Numbered from the stretch's first letter, positions 1 through 7,247 are shown. The stretch is DNA of 13,386 nucleotides from Candidatus Methanogasteraceae archaeon UBA261 (GCA_002506015.1 DAWR01000082.1:14162-27547), one strand, 5' to 3'. Numbers and translations are program-made. Notes: generated by a model from the letters alone, not told the origin.

Positions 1-2100
1 CCACCACCACCACCCCCTCCGTTGACAACAGAGATCTTTGAGGGGATGCTGTATGCGGGTCAGGGAATAGAGATCGAACACGACATACGAATTGAGTTGG
101 TCGGCACGAGTAGTGACCCGGTCGAGAGTGCGAACTTCAAGCTATCGAGTTACCAGATGCCCGAAAGCCTGATCACGATATCCCCTGGTGACTCTTCGAC
201 TGAACCTGTATATGCCTACAGAACGTCCGGCGGTGAAATCATATACCTCAATGTGGCACTGGTCTCTGGCGATTCCGTCTATCTCGTGGTCACCGCTCCG
301 GAGGGCTGGAGGGTGACTGATCGGTACACCGCAAAGGTTGATAAGATTTCAATCCGCGGCGAGGTTGTGGAACCGACCGGTGAAGAGAGCATGGGCATCG
401 TATGGAACGCCTCTGATTTCGCGGCTCTCGGGTACGATCTCGATTGTGACGCCGCAACCGAGACGCTTGCTATTGTGCCAGGCACGTTATCCCACAATGA
501 CCGGACTATCGACGAGGGCGATATTGAGTACGGGACCTCGGCAAGAGGCGCCGACTTCGAATACGGCGCGTGGGGCTCGTACAGGACGATCAGTTTCATG
601 GCAGAGGACTACCTTGCAGAATATGGCGAAGGCACTGATTGCGCGATCACAGATGGGAATATCCGCCTGATCTCAAAGGGCATGCTCAGCAAAGTCCTGA
701 TCAATGAAGACGAGCGACGCATAATCGCATCCGGCGCATCACTTCAGCTGGAAGATGGTTATGAATTGAAGATCGTGCAGCTCGACTTCGATGGAGGTCA
801 GGTGCAACTCGAACTGCTCCGGAATGGGCAGAGTGTTGATACCGACATCTTGAATGTACCAGATACGTTCGTGTATGTAAATGACCTTGGGAAACTGGAC
901 GATGTTCCGGTCATCGCGGCAAATATTGACAGTATATCTACCGGTCAGCCCGACATGGTCGCAATCGATGGCATCTTCCAGATATCAGAGGAGTACATCT
1001 CTGTGGAGAATGGTGATGTGTACGGCAAGATGGTGATCGGGGGTGTTTCCGGCGACGGGATCGCAATGGCGAACGCGTACCCGATCTATCTGTCGAGAGG
1101 CAACATGATCCACCTTATGGGCAACATTGGATTCGCTGTTGCCGATAACGAGACGCTGCGATTTTCGCCTGCCGTTACGCTGACTGCGCCCGGCACTTAT
1201 GAGGTTCGCGGTGCGGTGGCACGTCCGGACGTTGACCCGAACGGCGCAGAGATCGTATGGAATGCCTCCGATTTCGCGGCTCTCTGGTACGACTTTGATT
1301 CCGATGCATCCACCGAGACCCTTGCAATCGAATCGCTGAACGGGCGTGTGATCGAGGACGATATGCTGACCTATACGACGCATCCGGTGTATCAGCAGTA
1401 CGCGATCAATAAGGCGTACAGCGATGTGACAATCGATGGCGCGACAGGGTACAACGCCACAGGCTGGATCGCAGGGAAGTACGTGGCAGCAGACGGCAGA
1501 GCAGACACGCTGCATAGACTGCTCGTGGAATTTAAGGGCGACGACAAGAAGACTTTGCCGACCGGCGAACAATGGAATCTTGGCGCAGGGTTCACGCTCA
1601 CCGCCCAGCAGATCGACCTCGGCGGGAGCAAGGTATGGCTCTCCTTTGCAAGAGATGGCGTGGAGATTGCAAAAGATGTGATCGATACATCGCACGCATC
1701 CGGTTCGTCGAATCAGAACCGGACATTCGTAGCCTATCTCGAAGATGCGGACGGTGAAGAGGAGATTGCGGTCTTCCACTGCTATGTGGATGCCGTATTC
1801 AGAGGAACCGACACCAACATAGTTCAGGTAACTCACGTGTTCCTGATCGACAATTTCGTAACGAAAATCAGCAATAGTGATATCTACGGTGCCATGGAGG
1901 TGATACGTGCGGATTCTGATAAGATTGTCCTCGCAAACCGTGTGATACCGACCGTTCTCGAGCCTGGCAGCAGACAAAGAGTCATGGGTAACATATACCT
2001 CAGAACAGCAGACGATGAGACCGAGATCAGGTTTTACCCGGCTGCTGAGTATACGATAGGTAGGGAGGAGCCACCCGGCTACCCGGATTGTGAGGTGTGA
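1..2100 (+). CDS. S-layer protein, Methanosarcina-type, two tandem modules (5'-partial)
   Basis: This is a surface-layer protein forming the proteinaceous cell envelope. The reading frame is already open at base 1 and begins with seven consecutive proline codons (1-21), so the TTG at 22 is internal and the true start lies upstream of the window. Two homologous modules follow. Each opens with the signature VWNASDFAAL.YD.D.DA.TETLAI (first copy at about 400, second at about 1255) and closes with a D.YG.M...MGNI motif about 230 residues later. This is the layout known for the S-layer duplication family of Methanosarcina. The roughly 115 residues before module 1 are a separate beta-rich stretch that I do not recognise. 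NAS and NAT sequons suggest N-glycosylation. The C terminus ends with the residues EEPPGYPDCEV, with no hydrophobic anchor helix or sorting motif visible. Family assignment is confident; the attachment mechanism is unknown. Confidence 0.88.
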   Translation, partial: PPPPPPPLTTEIFEGMLYAGQGIEIEHDIRIELVGTSSDPVESANFKLSSYQMPESLITISPGDSSTEPVYAYRTSGGEIIYLNVALVSGDSVYLVVTAPEGWRVTDRYTAKVDKISIRGEVVEPTGEESMGIVWNASDFAALGYDLDCDAATETLAIVPGTLSHNDRTIDEGDIEYGTSARGADFEYGAWGSYRTISFMAEDYLAEYGEGTDCAITDGNIRLISKGMLSKVLINEDERRIIASGASLQLEDGYELKIVQLDFDGGQVQLELLRNGQSVDTDILNVPDTFVYVNDLGKLDDVPVIAANIDSISTGQPDMVAIDGIFQISEEYISVENGDVYGKMVIGGVSGDGIAMANAYPIYLSRGNMIHLMGNIGFAVADNETLRFSPAVTLTAPGTYEVRGAVARPDVDPNGAEIVWNASDFAALWYDFDSDASTETLAIESLNGRVIEDDMLTYTTHPVYQQYAINKAYSDVTIDGATGYNATGWIAGKYVAADGRADTLHRLLVEFKGDDKKTLPTGEQWNLGAGFTLTAQQIDLGGSKVWLSFARDGVEIAKDVIDTSHASGSSNQNRTFVAYLEDADGEEEIAVFHCYVDAVFRGTDTNIVQVTHVFLIDNFVTKISNSDIYGAMEVIRADSDKIVLANRVIPTVLEPGSRQRVMGNIYLRTADDETEIRFYPAAEYTIGREEPPGYPDCEV

Positions 2101-2143
2101 CGCCATAGTTTCGTGAGTCTGTGATTGTGGCGGTGCCGATTAC

Positions 2144-2163
2144 CGGGCACTGCCCGTTTTTTT
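2144..2163 (+). terminator. Intrinsic-type terminator after the S-layer gene
   Basis: A perfect 5-bp GC-only stem (cgggc / gcccg, loop act) is followed at once by seven Ts. It lies about 45 nt past the S-layer stop codon and separates that gene from the SepCysS unit. Archaeal RNA polymerase terminates mainly at T-runs, so the T-tract may matter more than the stem. Confidence 0.7.
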
Positions 2164-2175
2164 GTCGAATCAGGT

Positions 2176-2186
2176 AGATTTAATAA
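2176..2186 (+). promoter_or_regulatory. TATA-like promoter of the small ORF/SepCysS unit
   Basis: The AT-rich box agatttaataa lies just after the S-layer terminator. About 25 nt further on transcription would start near 2208, leaving a short leader that still includes the GAGGAAGAG ribosome-binding site before the ATG at 2220. Inferred from position and composition only. Confidence 0.45.
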
Positions 2187-2219
2187 CTGCGCATTCATAC
2201 ATCCAATCTGAGGAAGAGT

Positions 2220-2330
2220 ATGATTGGTGGAAAAGCAGCAGCGTTGGCAGTCAAAGATCATTTTGAAGAGGTTCATGGAACTTATTTTGTGATTGGTTTC
2301 CAGCTTATCGATATCAAGAAGAACGAGTGA
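2220..2330 (+). CDS. 36-aa small protein upstream of SepCysS, unrecognised
   Basis: An ATG-initiated ORF of 36 codons is preceded by a strong purine-rich ribosome-binding site (GAGGAAGAG, 2210-2218). It ends in TGA only 6 nt before the SepCysS ATG. A TATA-like box 34-44 nt upstream places the promoter before this ORF, so it should be co-transcribed, and probably translationally coupled, with SepCysS. The peptide starts MIGGKAAALAVKDHFEEVHG and continues into a hydrophobic stretch (YFVIGFQLIDI) with a charged KKNE tail. This could form one helix plus a strand. It is too short for the usual SepCysE linker protein, and I do not recognise a family. It might also be a leader peptide or the remnant of a larger gene. 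The reality of translation is inferred from signals and spacing. Confidence 0.55.
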   Translation: MIGGKAAALAVKDHFEEVHGTYFVIGFQLIDIKKNE

Positions 2331-2336
2331 ACCTAC

Positions 2337-3467
2337 ATGACAAATAAACCCACTCTCAAACGGAGCACGCTCGGAATGATCAACATCGACCCGCTTCAGC
2401 GCGGCGGATTGCTCACACCCGAGGCAAGACGCGCACTCGCAGAATGGGGCGACGGATACTCGATCTGCGATTTCTGTCCCGGCAAACTCGAGGAGATCAA
2501 GAAACCGCCGATCCACGATTTCGTGTACGGGGACCTGCCCGCGTTTATCGGAGTCGACCACGCAAGAGTCACAAACGGGGCGCGTGAGAGCATGTTCGCG
2601 GTGATGCACGCGCTTGGTAAAAAGGACGGCTGCGTCGTCCTGGACGGGAATGCACATTACTCATCTCTTGTTGCGGCAGAGCGGGCAGGACTCGACGTAT
2701 CGCTGGTTCCGGTCTCGGATCGCCCGGAATACAGAATCGACCCGGAAGGGTACGCGGAGATTATAGAGGGGCAGCAAAAATCGGGTGAAGAGGTGGTTCT
2801 TGCGGTTCTGACATATCCTGACGGGAATTACGGAAACATCGTGGATGCGAAGAGGGTATCCGCAATTTGCCATGAGTACGATGTCCCGCTGCTTCTGAAC
2901 TGCGCCTATTCGGTCGGACGCATGCCGGTCTCTGCAAAGGATCTCGGCGCGGATTTCATTGCTGGCAGCGGGCACAAGTCAATGGCAGCCTGCGGTCCCG
3001 TTGGCGTTCTTGGGGTGAGCGAGCAGTACCACGACCTCGTGCTCAGGAGATCTGCGTATAACAAGAACAAGGAACTTGAGCTTCTCGGGTGCACGGCACG
3101 CGGCGCAACGATCATGACGCTGATCGCATCGTTTCCCACGGTCAGGGCGCGGGTTTTGGAATGGGATCGCGAGGTCGAAAAGGCGAGATGGTTCTCGGAA
3201 CAGATGGAGAGCCTTGGCATGATTCAGATGGGGGACAAACCGCACAACCACGACCTGATATTCTTTGAGGCGCCTGTTCTCTATGAGATATCGAAGCATG
3301 CGAAGAAAGGTAGGTTCTTTCTCTACAAGGAACTCAAGAAACGGAAGATTCACGGAATCAAGTCCGGGCTCACAAAATATTTTAAATTGAGCACATACCA
3401 GTTGCCAGAAGACGATCTACGCTACGTGGTGGACGCTTTCGCCGAGATCATCGCGACGGTTGGTTGA
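2337..3467 (+). CDS. pscS: O-phospho-L-seryl-tRNA:Cys-tRNA synthase (SepCysS)
   Basis: This PLP enzyme converts O-phosphoseryl-tRNA(Cys), made by SepRS, to cysteinyl-tRNA(Cys) with a sulfur donor. It is the tRNA-dependent cysteine pathway of methanogens and relatives. The 376-aa protein is full length. The Schiff-base lysine is K214 in GSGHKSMAACGP, next to H213. Three cysteines at the positions known to be essential in this family are present: C44 and C47 (in CDFCPGK) and C251 (in ELLGCTARGA). The start ATG lies 6 nt after a 36-codon ORF, and no separate strong ribosome-binding site precedes it, so coupled translation is likely. SepRS (sepS) and a SepCysE-like gene are not in the window. After the stop there is only a short T-rich stretch (3471-3475). 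The cysteine pattern makes this identification secure against other fold-type I PLP enzymes. Confidence 0.95.
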   Translation: MTNKPTLKRSTLGMINIDPLQRGGLLTPEARRALAEWGDGYSICDFCPGKLEEIKKPPIHDFVYGDLPAFIGVDHARVTNGARESMFAVMHALGKKDGCVVLDGNAHYSSLVAAERAGLDVSLVPVSDRPEYRIDPEGYAEIIEGQQKSGEEVVLAVLTYPDGNYGNIVDAKRVSAICHEYDVPLLLNCAYSVGRMPVSAKDLGADFIAGSGHKSMAACGPVGVLGVSEQYHDLVLRRSAYNKNKELELLGCTARGATIMTLIASFPTVRARVLEWDREVEKARWFSEQMESLGMIQMGDKPHNHDLIFFEAPVLYEISKHAKKGRFFLYKELKKRKIHGIKSGLTKYFKLSTYQLPEDDLRYVVDAFAEIIATVG

Positions 3468-3543
3468 GGCGTTTTTAATTCTGCAGGATGCTTTTTGGGG
3501 CGAGTCGAACGCATGGACGATCTGGCAGCCACCCGCTCTCGAT

Positions 3544-3555
3544 AAAGTTAATAAC
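3544..3555 (+). promoter_or_regulatory. TATA-like promoter of the exported protein gene
   Basis: The box aaagttaataac ends about 24 nt before the ATG at 3579. That spacing would place the transcript start at or next to the start codon, a leaderless mRNA. No Shine-Dalgarno-like sequence is seen before this ATG, which agrees with that reading. Confidence 0.45.
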
Positions 3556-3578
3556 ATCCGCCGCAAAGATTGGCTTGC

Positions 3579-4466
3579 ATGGCAAAATACAGCAGATCCA
3601 CGATCTTTGCAATAGCAATTGCGGGATTCATGGTGGTCATAATGGTGGCAGCTCCACTTGCATCTCTTTTCTGGGGAAATGACGACTCCGATAGCAACGA
3701 TAATATGCCACAGTCCACAGAAACGCCAGACAATCGCGTTTCGCTGAGCTGGGCTGGAAAGCTGATCGATCACAGGCTCGATTCAATTGCGGACGGGCTT
3801 AATATGAGTCCTCCGATTGCGTTTGGAGCACGATATGTCAATTCAGAGGCGCTCGAGGGGACGCCGCTTGAGCCTTTGATGCATACCTCTGACACGTATG
3901 GAACAGAGATCGCACAGGGCTATCTTGCATGGTTCGGGGACGGCACACGTATCGAGATGCATACGCTGAGCCAGAGGAAGTTCTTGCCCAGACACATAAG
4001 CCAATCCACGTATCAGGATTATACGATGTTCATGCGACCGGAGCGGGACGAAGACGGCAACTACATGTTCGCAATCATGGGCGATCCGTGCATTATGGGG
4101 CATCGCAGCAGAGTCGAGAGTGTTATCGATCTGATTGAGAACAAGAACGCATCCGGCTCGTATATGTACTACGCGCAACTGCTCGAGCAGGTGGACCTCG
4201 ATGCGCCGGTACAAATGGTTATGATGAGTACACCGATTGCACAGCAGTATTACGAGGAACTGCATGCTCTGGACGACGGCAGATGTGAGCGCAAGCTCAC
4301 ATGTATCGGGATCAGCGAGAATGCAACCGCCACTCTGAACGAACTCGCAGTGAACATGACCGATGACATCGAATGCGATGTGGCATTCAACCAGACTGAC
4401 CTGAACCTCACGATCGCGAGGATCACAGGAAACTTCACTGCGGTGATAGACGCGGAGATCTACTGA
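3579..4466 (+). CDS. Membrane-anchored, N-glycosylation-rich exported protein of unknown function
   Basis: The 295-aa protein has a basic N terminus (MAKYSRS), a single hydrophobic helix at about residues 9-31, then an acidic Asp/Asn/Ser-rich linker and a long soluble domain. This is the layout of an N-terminal signal anchor with the body outside the cell. At least six N-X-S/T sequons lie in the C-terminal half (NAS, NAT, NMT, NQT, NLT, NFT), four of them within the last 50 residues, consistent with a glycosylated surface domain. The soluble part is rich in Met and aromatics and has only two cysteines. I do not recognise the family. ATG 3579 is preferred over TTG 3570 because of its spacing from the TATA-like box. 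The gene stands alone, between SepCysS and a VOC-fold gene. A role in the envelope next to the S-layer gene is only a guess. Confidence 0.75.
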   Translation: MAKYSRSTIFAIAIAGFMVVIMVAAPLASLFWGNDDSDSNDNMPQSTETPDNRVSLSWAGKLIDHRLDSIADGLNMSPPIAFGARYVNSEALEGTPLEPLMHTSDTYGTEIAQGYLAWFGDGTRIEMHTLSQRKFLPRHISQSTYQDYTMFMRPERDEDGNYMFAIMGDPCIMGHRSRVESVIDLIENKNASGSYMYYAQLLEQVDLDAPVQMVMMSTPIAQQYYEELHALDDGRCERKLTCIGISENATATLNELAVNMTDDIECDVAFNQTDLNLTIARITGNFTAVIDAEIY

Positions 4467-4585
4467 AAAACTTGATTGTGTCTCCAAATCCATTGTCATA
4501 CACACCCCGGAAGTTGTAAAGAACGATCAAAAAACGGTGTTGTTGGTGCGGGCTCAAGCACACATCCCTTAAAAACATCTCCGGG

Positions 4586-4597
4586 GCAAAGCTTTGC
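4586..4597. repeat. 12-bp perfect palindrome gcaaagctttgc
   Basis: A perfect palindrome lies in the 221-nt gap between the exported-protein gene and the VOC gene, about 50 nt upstream of the latter's TATA-like box. It could be a regulator site, but one 12-bp palindrome in a window of this length may be chance. Confidence 0.25.
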
Positions 4598-4645
4598 TCT
4601 GAAGACATCGATTAGAAACAACCACACAACTCAACAGCCCCGTGC

Positions 4646-4656
4646 AAAATATAACT
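4646..4656 (+). promoter_or_regulatory. TATA-like promoter of the VOC gene
   Basis: The box aaaatataact would place a transcript start near 4676-4680, just upstream of the ATG at 4688. A GAGG at 4676-4679 is the likely ribosome-binding site for that ATG. The GTG at 4670 would fall too close to the box, which argues against it as the start. Confidence 0.45.
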
Positions 4657-4687
4657 TTTTGTAAGATGGGTGACAGAGGCTGGAACC

Positions 4688-5131
4688 ATGTCACTGAATA
4701 AACTCACCCCAAATCTGATGGTTGAGGACGTAAATCATACCGTGGAGTTTTATCAGGATGTTCTGGGTTTTGAATTCGTCATGGGAGTTATAGAAGAGCT
4801 TCAGGAGATTCTAACCGCTTACCAACAGGATCGACCGCTGGATTACGCGATGATGAAGTGCGGAAACGTGGAAATAATGTTTCAGGCAAAGAGAAGCCTC
4901 ACCAGGGCGCTCCCTGTGCTGAACGGTAGGGAGATCGGCGGCACGCTCACCCTGTACATAGAGCTTATGGGACTTGATAACATTTCCAAGCTGTACGATA
5001 GAGTAAAAGAGAATGTAACTGTTCTCCAGGATCTACATACCAGCTTTTACGGAATGCAGGAGTTCTACATCGAGGACTGCAATGGCTACATATTGACGTT
5101 TGCAGAGGCGGCGCAAGATAGTGGGACCTGA
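4688..5131 (+). CDS. VOC-superfamily (glyoxalase/bleomycin-resistance fold) protein
   Basis: This 147-aa protein has the paired beta-alpha-beta-beta-beta fold of the vicinal-oxygen-chelate superfamily. The first half shows the typical VEDVNHTVEFYQDVLGF pattern, and the second ends with a FYIEDCNGYILTFAE motif whose last Glu is in the usual metal-ligand position. The first canonical ligand, usually His or Glu in the opening strand, appears to be Asn (N9, in TPNLMV). Metal binding may therefore be altered or absent, as in many VOC proteins without a known reaction. The substrate cannot be read from sequence. ATG 4688 is chosen over the GTG at 4670 because GAGG sits 8 nt before it. The gene appears monocistronic, with 186 nt and a repeat between it and the next gene. 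Confidence 0.82.
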   Translation: MSLNKLTPNLMVEDVNHTVEFYQDVLGFEFVMGVIEELQEILTAYQQDRPLDYAMMKCGNVEIMFQAKRSLTRALPVLNGREIGGTLTLYIELMGLDNISKLYDRVKENVTVLQDLHTSFYGMQEFYIEDCNGYILTFAEAAQDSGT

Positions 5132-5180
5132 GCGATCTTTGGAAATGTAAAAATTAAAATTGAGGAGACTTTTTAATATC

Positions 5181-5202
5181 TTCCGGAAGCGGGCTTCGGA
5201 AA
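5181..5202. repeat. Stem-loop downstream of the VOC gene
   Basis: ttccggaag-cggg-cttcggaa folds into an eight-pair stem with one bulged G and a 4-nt loop. It starts about 50 nt after the VOC stop and directly abuts the repeat at 5202. No T-run follows, so a terminator function is doubtful. Confidence 0.45.
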
Positions 5203-5252
5203 ACCACAGAGAACACAGCAACTCTCTGTGCCATCCGCGTCCGTTGTGGTTA
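5202..5252. repeat. CTCTGTG-family intergenic repeat, palindromic copy
   Basis: The segment begins aaccacagagaacacag and ends with a ctctgtgcc...cgttgtggtt half, so it looks like two degenerate copies of the same unit in opposite orientation. The outer arms aaccaca / tgtggtt are complementary. The style matches the degenerate CTCTGTGTCCTCTGTGGTT-type repeats widespread in environmental prokaryote genomes. Two single-orientation copies lie at 7124-7155 and 7219-7247. Confidence 0.5.
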
Positions 5253-5285
5253 CTCTTCTTTGCCATAACTCACATCATACCCGGA

Positions 5286-5298
5286 AGAAATTAAAAAG
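5286..5298 (+). promoter_or_regulatory. TATA-like promoter of the PhzF/CitG-like pair
   Basis: The AT-rich stretch gaaattaaaaagc is centred about 25 nt before the ATG at 5318. This fits a leaderless or nearly leaderless transcript and agrees with the absence of a clear ribosome-binding site there. Confidence 0.4.
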
Positions 5299-5317
5299 CT
5301 GCAAATTGATCTGGCTT

Positions 5318-6124
5318 ATGAAGATATTTCAAGTGGACTCATTCACAAACAAGCCGTTCACCGGAAACCCTGCCGGCGTATGCATCCTGCAAGAGAGCAT
5401 TCCGGATTCTGGCATGCTGAAGATTGCAAAAGAGATGAATTTGCCTGAAACCGCATTTCTCCGGGAGTTGGGCAGGGGGTATAATCTGAGATGGTTCACT
5501 CCCACAACCGAAGTTGAGCTCTGTGGTCATGCGACCCTTGCTTCGGCTCATGTTCTATGGGAGACCGGAGACCTGTGTCCGGACGAAACAGCAATCTTCG
5601 ATACGTTGAGCGGTCAGTTGACCGCAAAAAAGAATGGCGAGTTAATCGACATGGATTTTCCAGCCGAATACGAGACAAGTGCGAATGCTCCGCCGGAGAT
5701 TGCCAGGGCTCTGGGCGCGGAACCGGTATATGTTGGCAAGAACAGGTTCGATTATCTCGTGGAGGTTGAATCAGAAGAGATCGTGAGAGCTATGGAGCCG
5801 GATTTTGACCTGTTGAAGACGGTTCCATGTCGTGGAATAATTGTTACGAGCCGAGCCGATACGGGAAGATATGATTTTGTTTCCAGGTTTTTTGCGCCGG
5901 CTCTGGGTGTCAATGAAGACCCGGTGACCGGCTCGGCTCACTGCTGTCTGGGTCCTTACTGGGAGTCCCGACTCAATAAATCTCGATTTGAGGCGTGTCA
6001 ATTGTCTGAGAGGGGTGGGGTCGTCAGGGTTGCGGTCACGTCCGATCGGGTCATCCTGAGCGGTCAAGCGGTCACAGTGATCAGAGGGGAGATTTCGAAC
6101 TACTGGAGAAACAGTCATGGATAA
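5318..6124 (+). CDS. PhzF-family isomerase/epimerase-like protein
   Basis: This 268-aa protein belongs to the PhzF family, which shares the diaminopimelate-epimerase fold and catalyses isomerisations by acid/base proton shifts. Family motifs are present in order: FQVDSFTNKPFTGNPAGVC at residues 4-22, the catalytic glutamate E44 in NLPETAFL, ELCGHATLASAH at about 67-78, and NEDPVTGSAHCC at about 199-210. The length is close to the family's usual 260-300. Only phenazine-type and a few other members have known substrates, and no phenazine genes are here, so the reaction is unknown. ATG 5318 begins exactly at the conserved MKIFQVDSF and is preferred over the in-frame ATG at 5228, which lies inside a repeat. 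The 3' end overlaps the CitG-like gene by 8 nt (ATG 6117), so the two are co-translated and may work in one pathway. Confidence 0.88.
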   Translation: MKIFQVDSFTNKPFTGNPAGVCILQESIPDSGMLKIAKEMNLPETAFLRELGRGYNLRWFTPTTEVELCGHATLASAHVLWETGDLCPDETAIFDTLSGQLTAKKNGELIDMDFPAEYETSANAPPEIARALGAEPVYVGKNRFDYLVEVESEEIVRAMEPDFDLLKTVPCRGIIVTSRADTGRYDFVSRFFAPALGVNEDPVTGSAHCCLGPYWESRLNKSRFEACQLSERGGVVRVAVTSDRVILSGQAVTVIRGEISNYWRNSHG

Positions 6125-7007
6125 AGAAGTAGAACTTCCTGAAACACCAAACCCGGGTCATTTAGCCCGGTGCGCACAACTCGCAATGGTTCTCGAGGTC
6201 GCAGCATCCCCGAAGCCGGGCAATGTGGATCGTGACCACGACTACCCGGACACGACCTTCGAGCACTTCCTGGCGTCGGCAATCGGGACATATCCTGTGC
6301 TGGAGAAAGCAGCCATGCCACAGGGCGTCGGTGTATACAGTGGCGTTGGCGCACTGATACACGCAGCGGCAAAGGAATCGTCACGATGGCAGCGCGGGGG
6401 AAACACCCATTTCGGCGCATTCACGCTCATAATCCCATTGTTGATCGCGATGGGCAGTAACAGAGCAGTCTCCGAGATTGTGGAGAAGACCACTTCAGAG
6501 GATGCGGTTGAATTCTACCGTGCATTCTCGATTGCGGATGTTCGCATCGACTCTGTTCCGGAGTTTGATCTCGATGAATCGAACTCAATTGAGAGAATTC
6601 AAGAAGCGGGAACCAGGCTCTTCGACCTGATGAAGTTGTCTGCCGGTCACGACCTGATCGCAAACGAATGGGTCACAGGCTTCACCCGGACATTCCGGTG
6701 CGCGGACCTGATCAGGGAGAAGGCTGCTACGATGACAATCAACGACGCCATCGTCTGCACGTTTCTACAGATGCTTGCAGAGACTCCTGACACATTCATT
6801 CAGACAAAATTTGGCAGGGAAAAGTCAGTTGAGGTATCCGAGCGTGCATTTGAGGTTATTTCAGGAAGCAGGGATCTGGATTCGATAAAACATAGAGTTC
6901 ATGAATTTGATGAGCGATTGATTCGTGAAAAGGTCAATCCTGGATCAACCGCAGATATTATAATCGGAGGATTGTTCGTTGCACTGGTGCGGGGGCTTGA
7001 GGTTTAG
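6117..7007 (+). CDS. CitG-family protein (triphosphoribosyl-dephospho-CoA synthase-like)
   Basis: CitG/MdcB enzymes join the triphosphoribosyl part of ATP to the 2'-OH of dephospho-CoA by an alpha-1,2 glycosidic bond, displacing adenine. This makes the prosthetic-group precursor of citrate or malonate lyase. The 296-aa protein carries both hallmark motifs of the family: SPKPGNVDR at about residues 31-39 and GGNTHFGAF at about 94-102. A GVGALIHAA segment lies between them, and the remainder is mostly helical. There is no citrate-lyase, acyl-carrier or CitX gene nearby, so the bacterial role is unlikely. Archaeal homologues are common, but I know of no proven function for them. Its start overlaps the PhzF stop by 8 nt. 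An adenine-displacing ribosyl transfer on another acceptor is a reasonable inference, not something seen in the sequence. Confidence 0.8.
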   Translation: MDKEVELPETPNPGHLARCAQLAMVLEVAASPKPGNVDRDHDYPDTTFEHFLASAIGTYPVLEKAAMPQGVGVYSGVGALIHAAAKESSRWQRGGNTHFGAFTLIIPLLIAMGSNRAVSEIVEKTTSEDAVEFYRAFSIADVRIDSVPEFDLDESNSIERIQEAGTRLFDLMKLSAGHDLIANEWVTGFTRTFRCADLIREKAATMTINDAIVCTFLQMLAETPDTFIQTKFGREKSVEVSERAFEVISGSRDLDSIKHRVHEFDERLIREKVNPGSTADIIIGGLFVALVRGLEV

Positions 7008-7123
7008 CAGACGATGACACAATCCGGACGGTTCGGTTGCGTCTTGGATTGGTATAATCTACGTTTTTGTAATGTCAGTTGGATGTGCAACACCGCTAAA
7101 GAGTGATGACTGAGATCAACAAT

Positions 7124-7155
7124 ACTCTTTGTGTCTCTGTGCCTTTGCGTTAAAT
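7124..7155. repeat. CTCTGTG-family intergenic repeat copy
   Basis: The segment actctttgtgtctctgtg and the following cctttgcgttaaat form a single-orientation copy of the degenerate repeat also seen at 5202-5252 and 7219-7247. Identification rests on the periodic TYTBTGYGTC pattern. Confidence 0.5.
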
Positions 7156-7218
7156 CGAGGGTGCAAAGACGTAGCCACTTCAAACAATGCGGTAAAACTC
7201 ATCTTAACACCTGTTACA

Positions 7219-7247
7219 TCTCTCTGTGTCATCTGTGCCCTATGCGA
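7219..7247. repeat. CTCTGTG-family intergenic repeat copy
   Basis: The segment tctctctgtgtcatctgtgc and the following cctatgcga repeat the pattern of the copy about 95 nt upstream, in the same orientation. Confidence 0.45.

Noticed and set aside
1..21. Simple microsatellite as a regulatory repeat
   Set aside because: The CCA/CCN run is in frame with the S-layer gene and is better explained as a polyproline linker.
985..2106. 373-codon open frame on the minus strand opposite the S-layer gene
   Set aside because: It is exactly antisense to a well-supported coding gene, has no recognisable domain, and its His/Arg/Cys-rich composition is typical of a shadow frame in GC-biased coding DNA.
2079..2657. 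192-codon minus-strand frame across the SepCysS start
   Set aside because: It runs through a terminator, a promoter and the conserved start of SepCysS, with no start signals or family match.
3495..3520. Stretch resembling the complement of a tRNA T-arm (gagtcgaacgc)
   Set aside because: The flanking bases do not form a 5-bp T-stem, and no anticodon or acceptor stem can be built around it.
4670..4687. GTG 4670 as the VOC-gene start
   Set aside because: It adds only MTEAGT, lies too close to the TATA-like box, and the ATG at 4688 has GAGG at a good distance.
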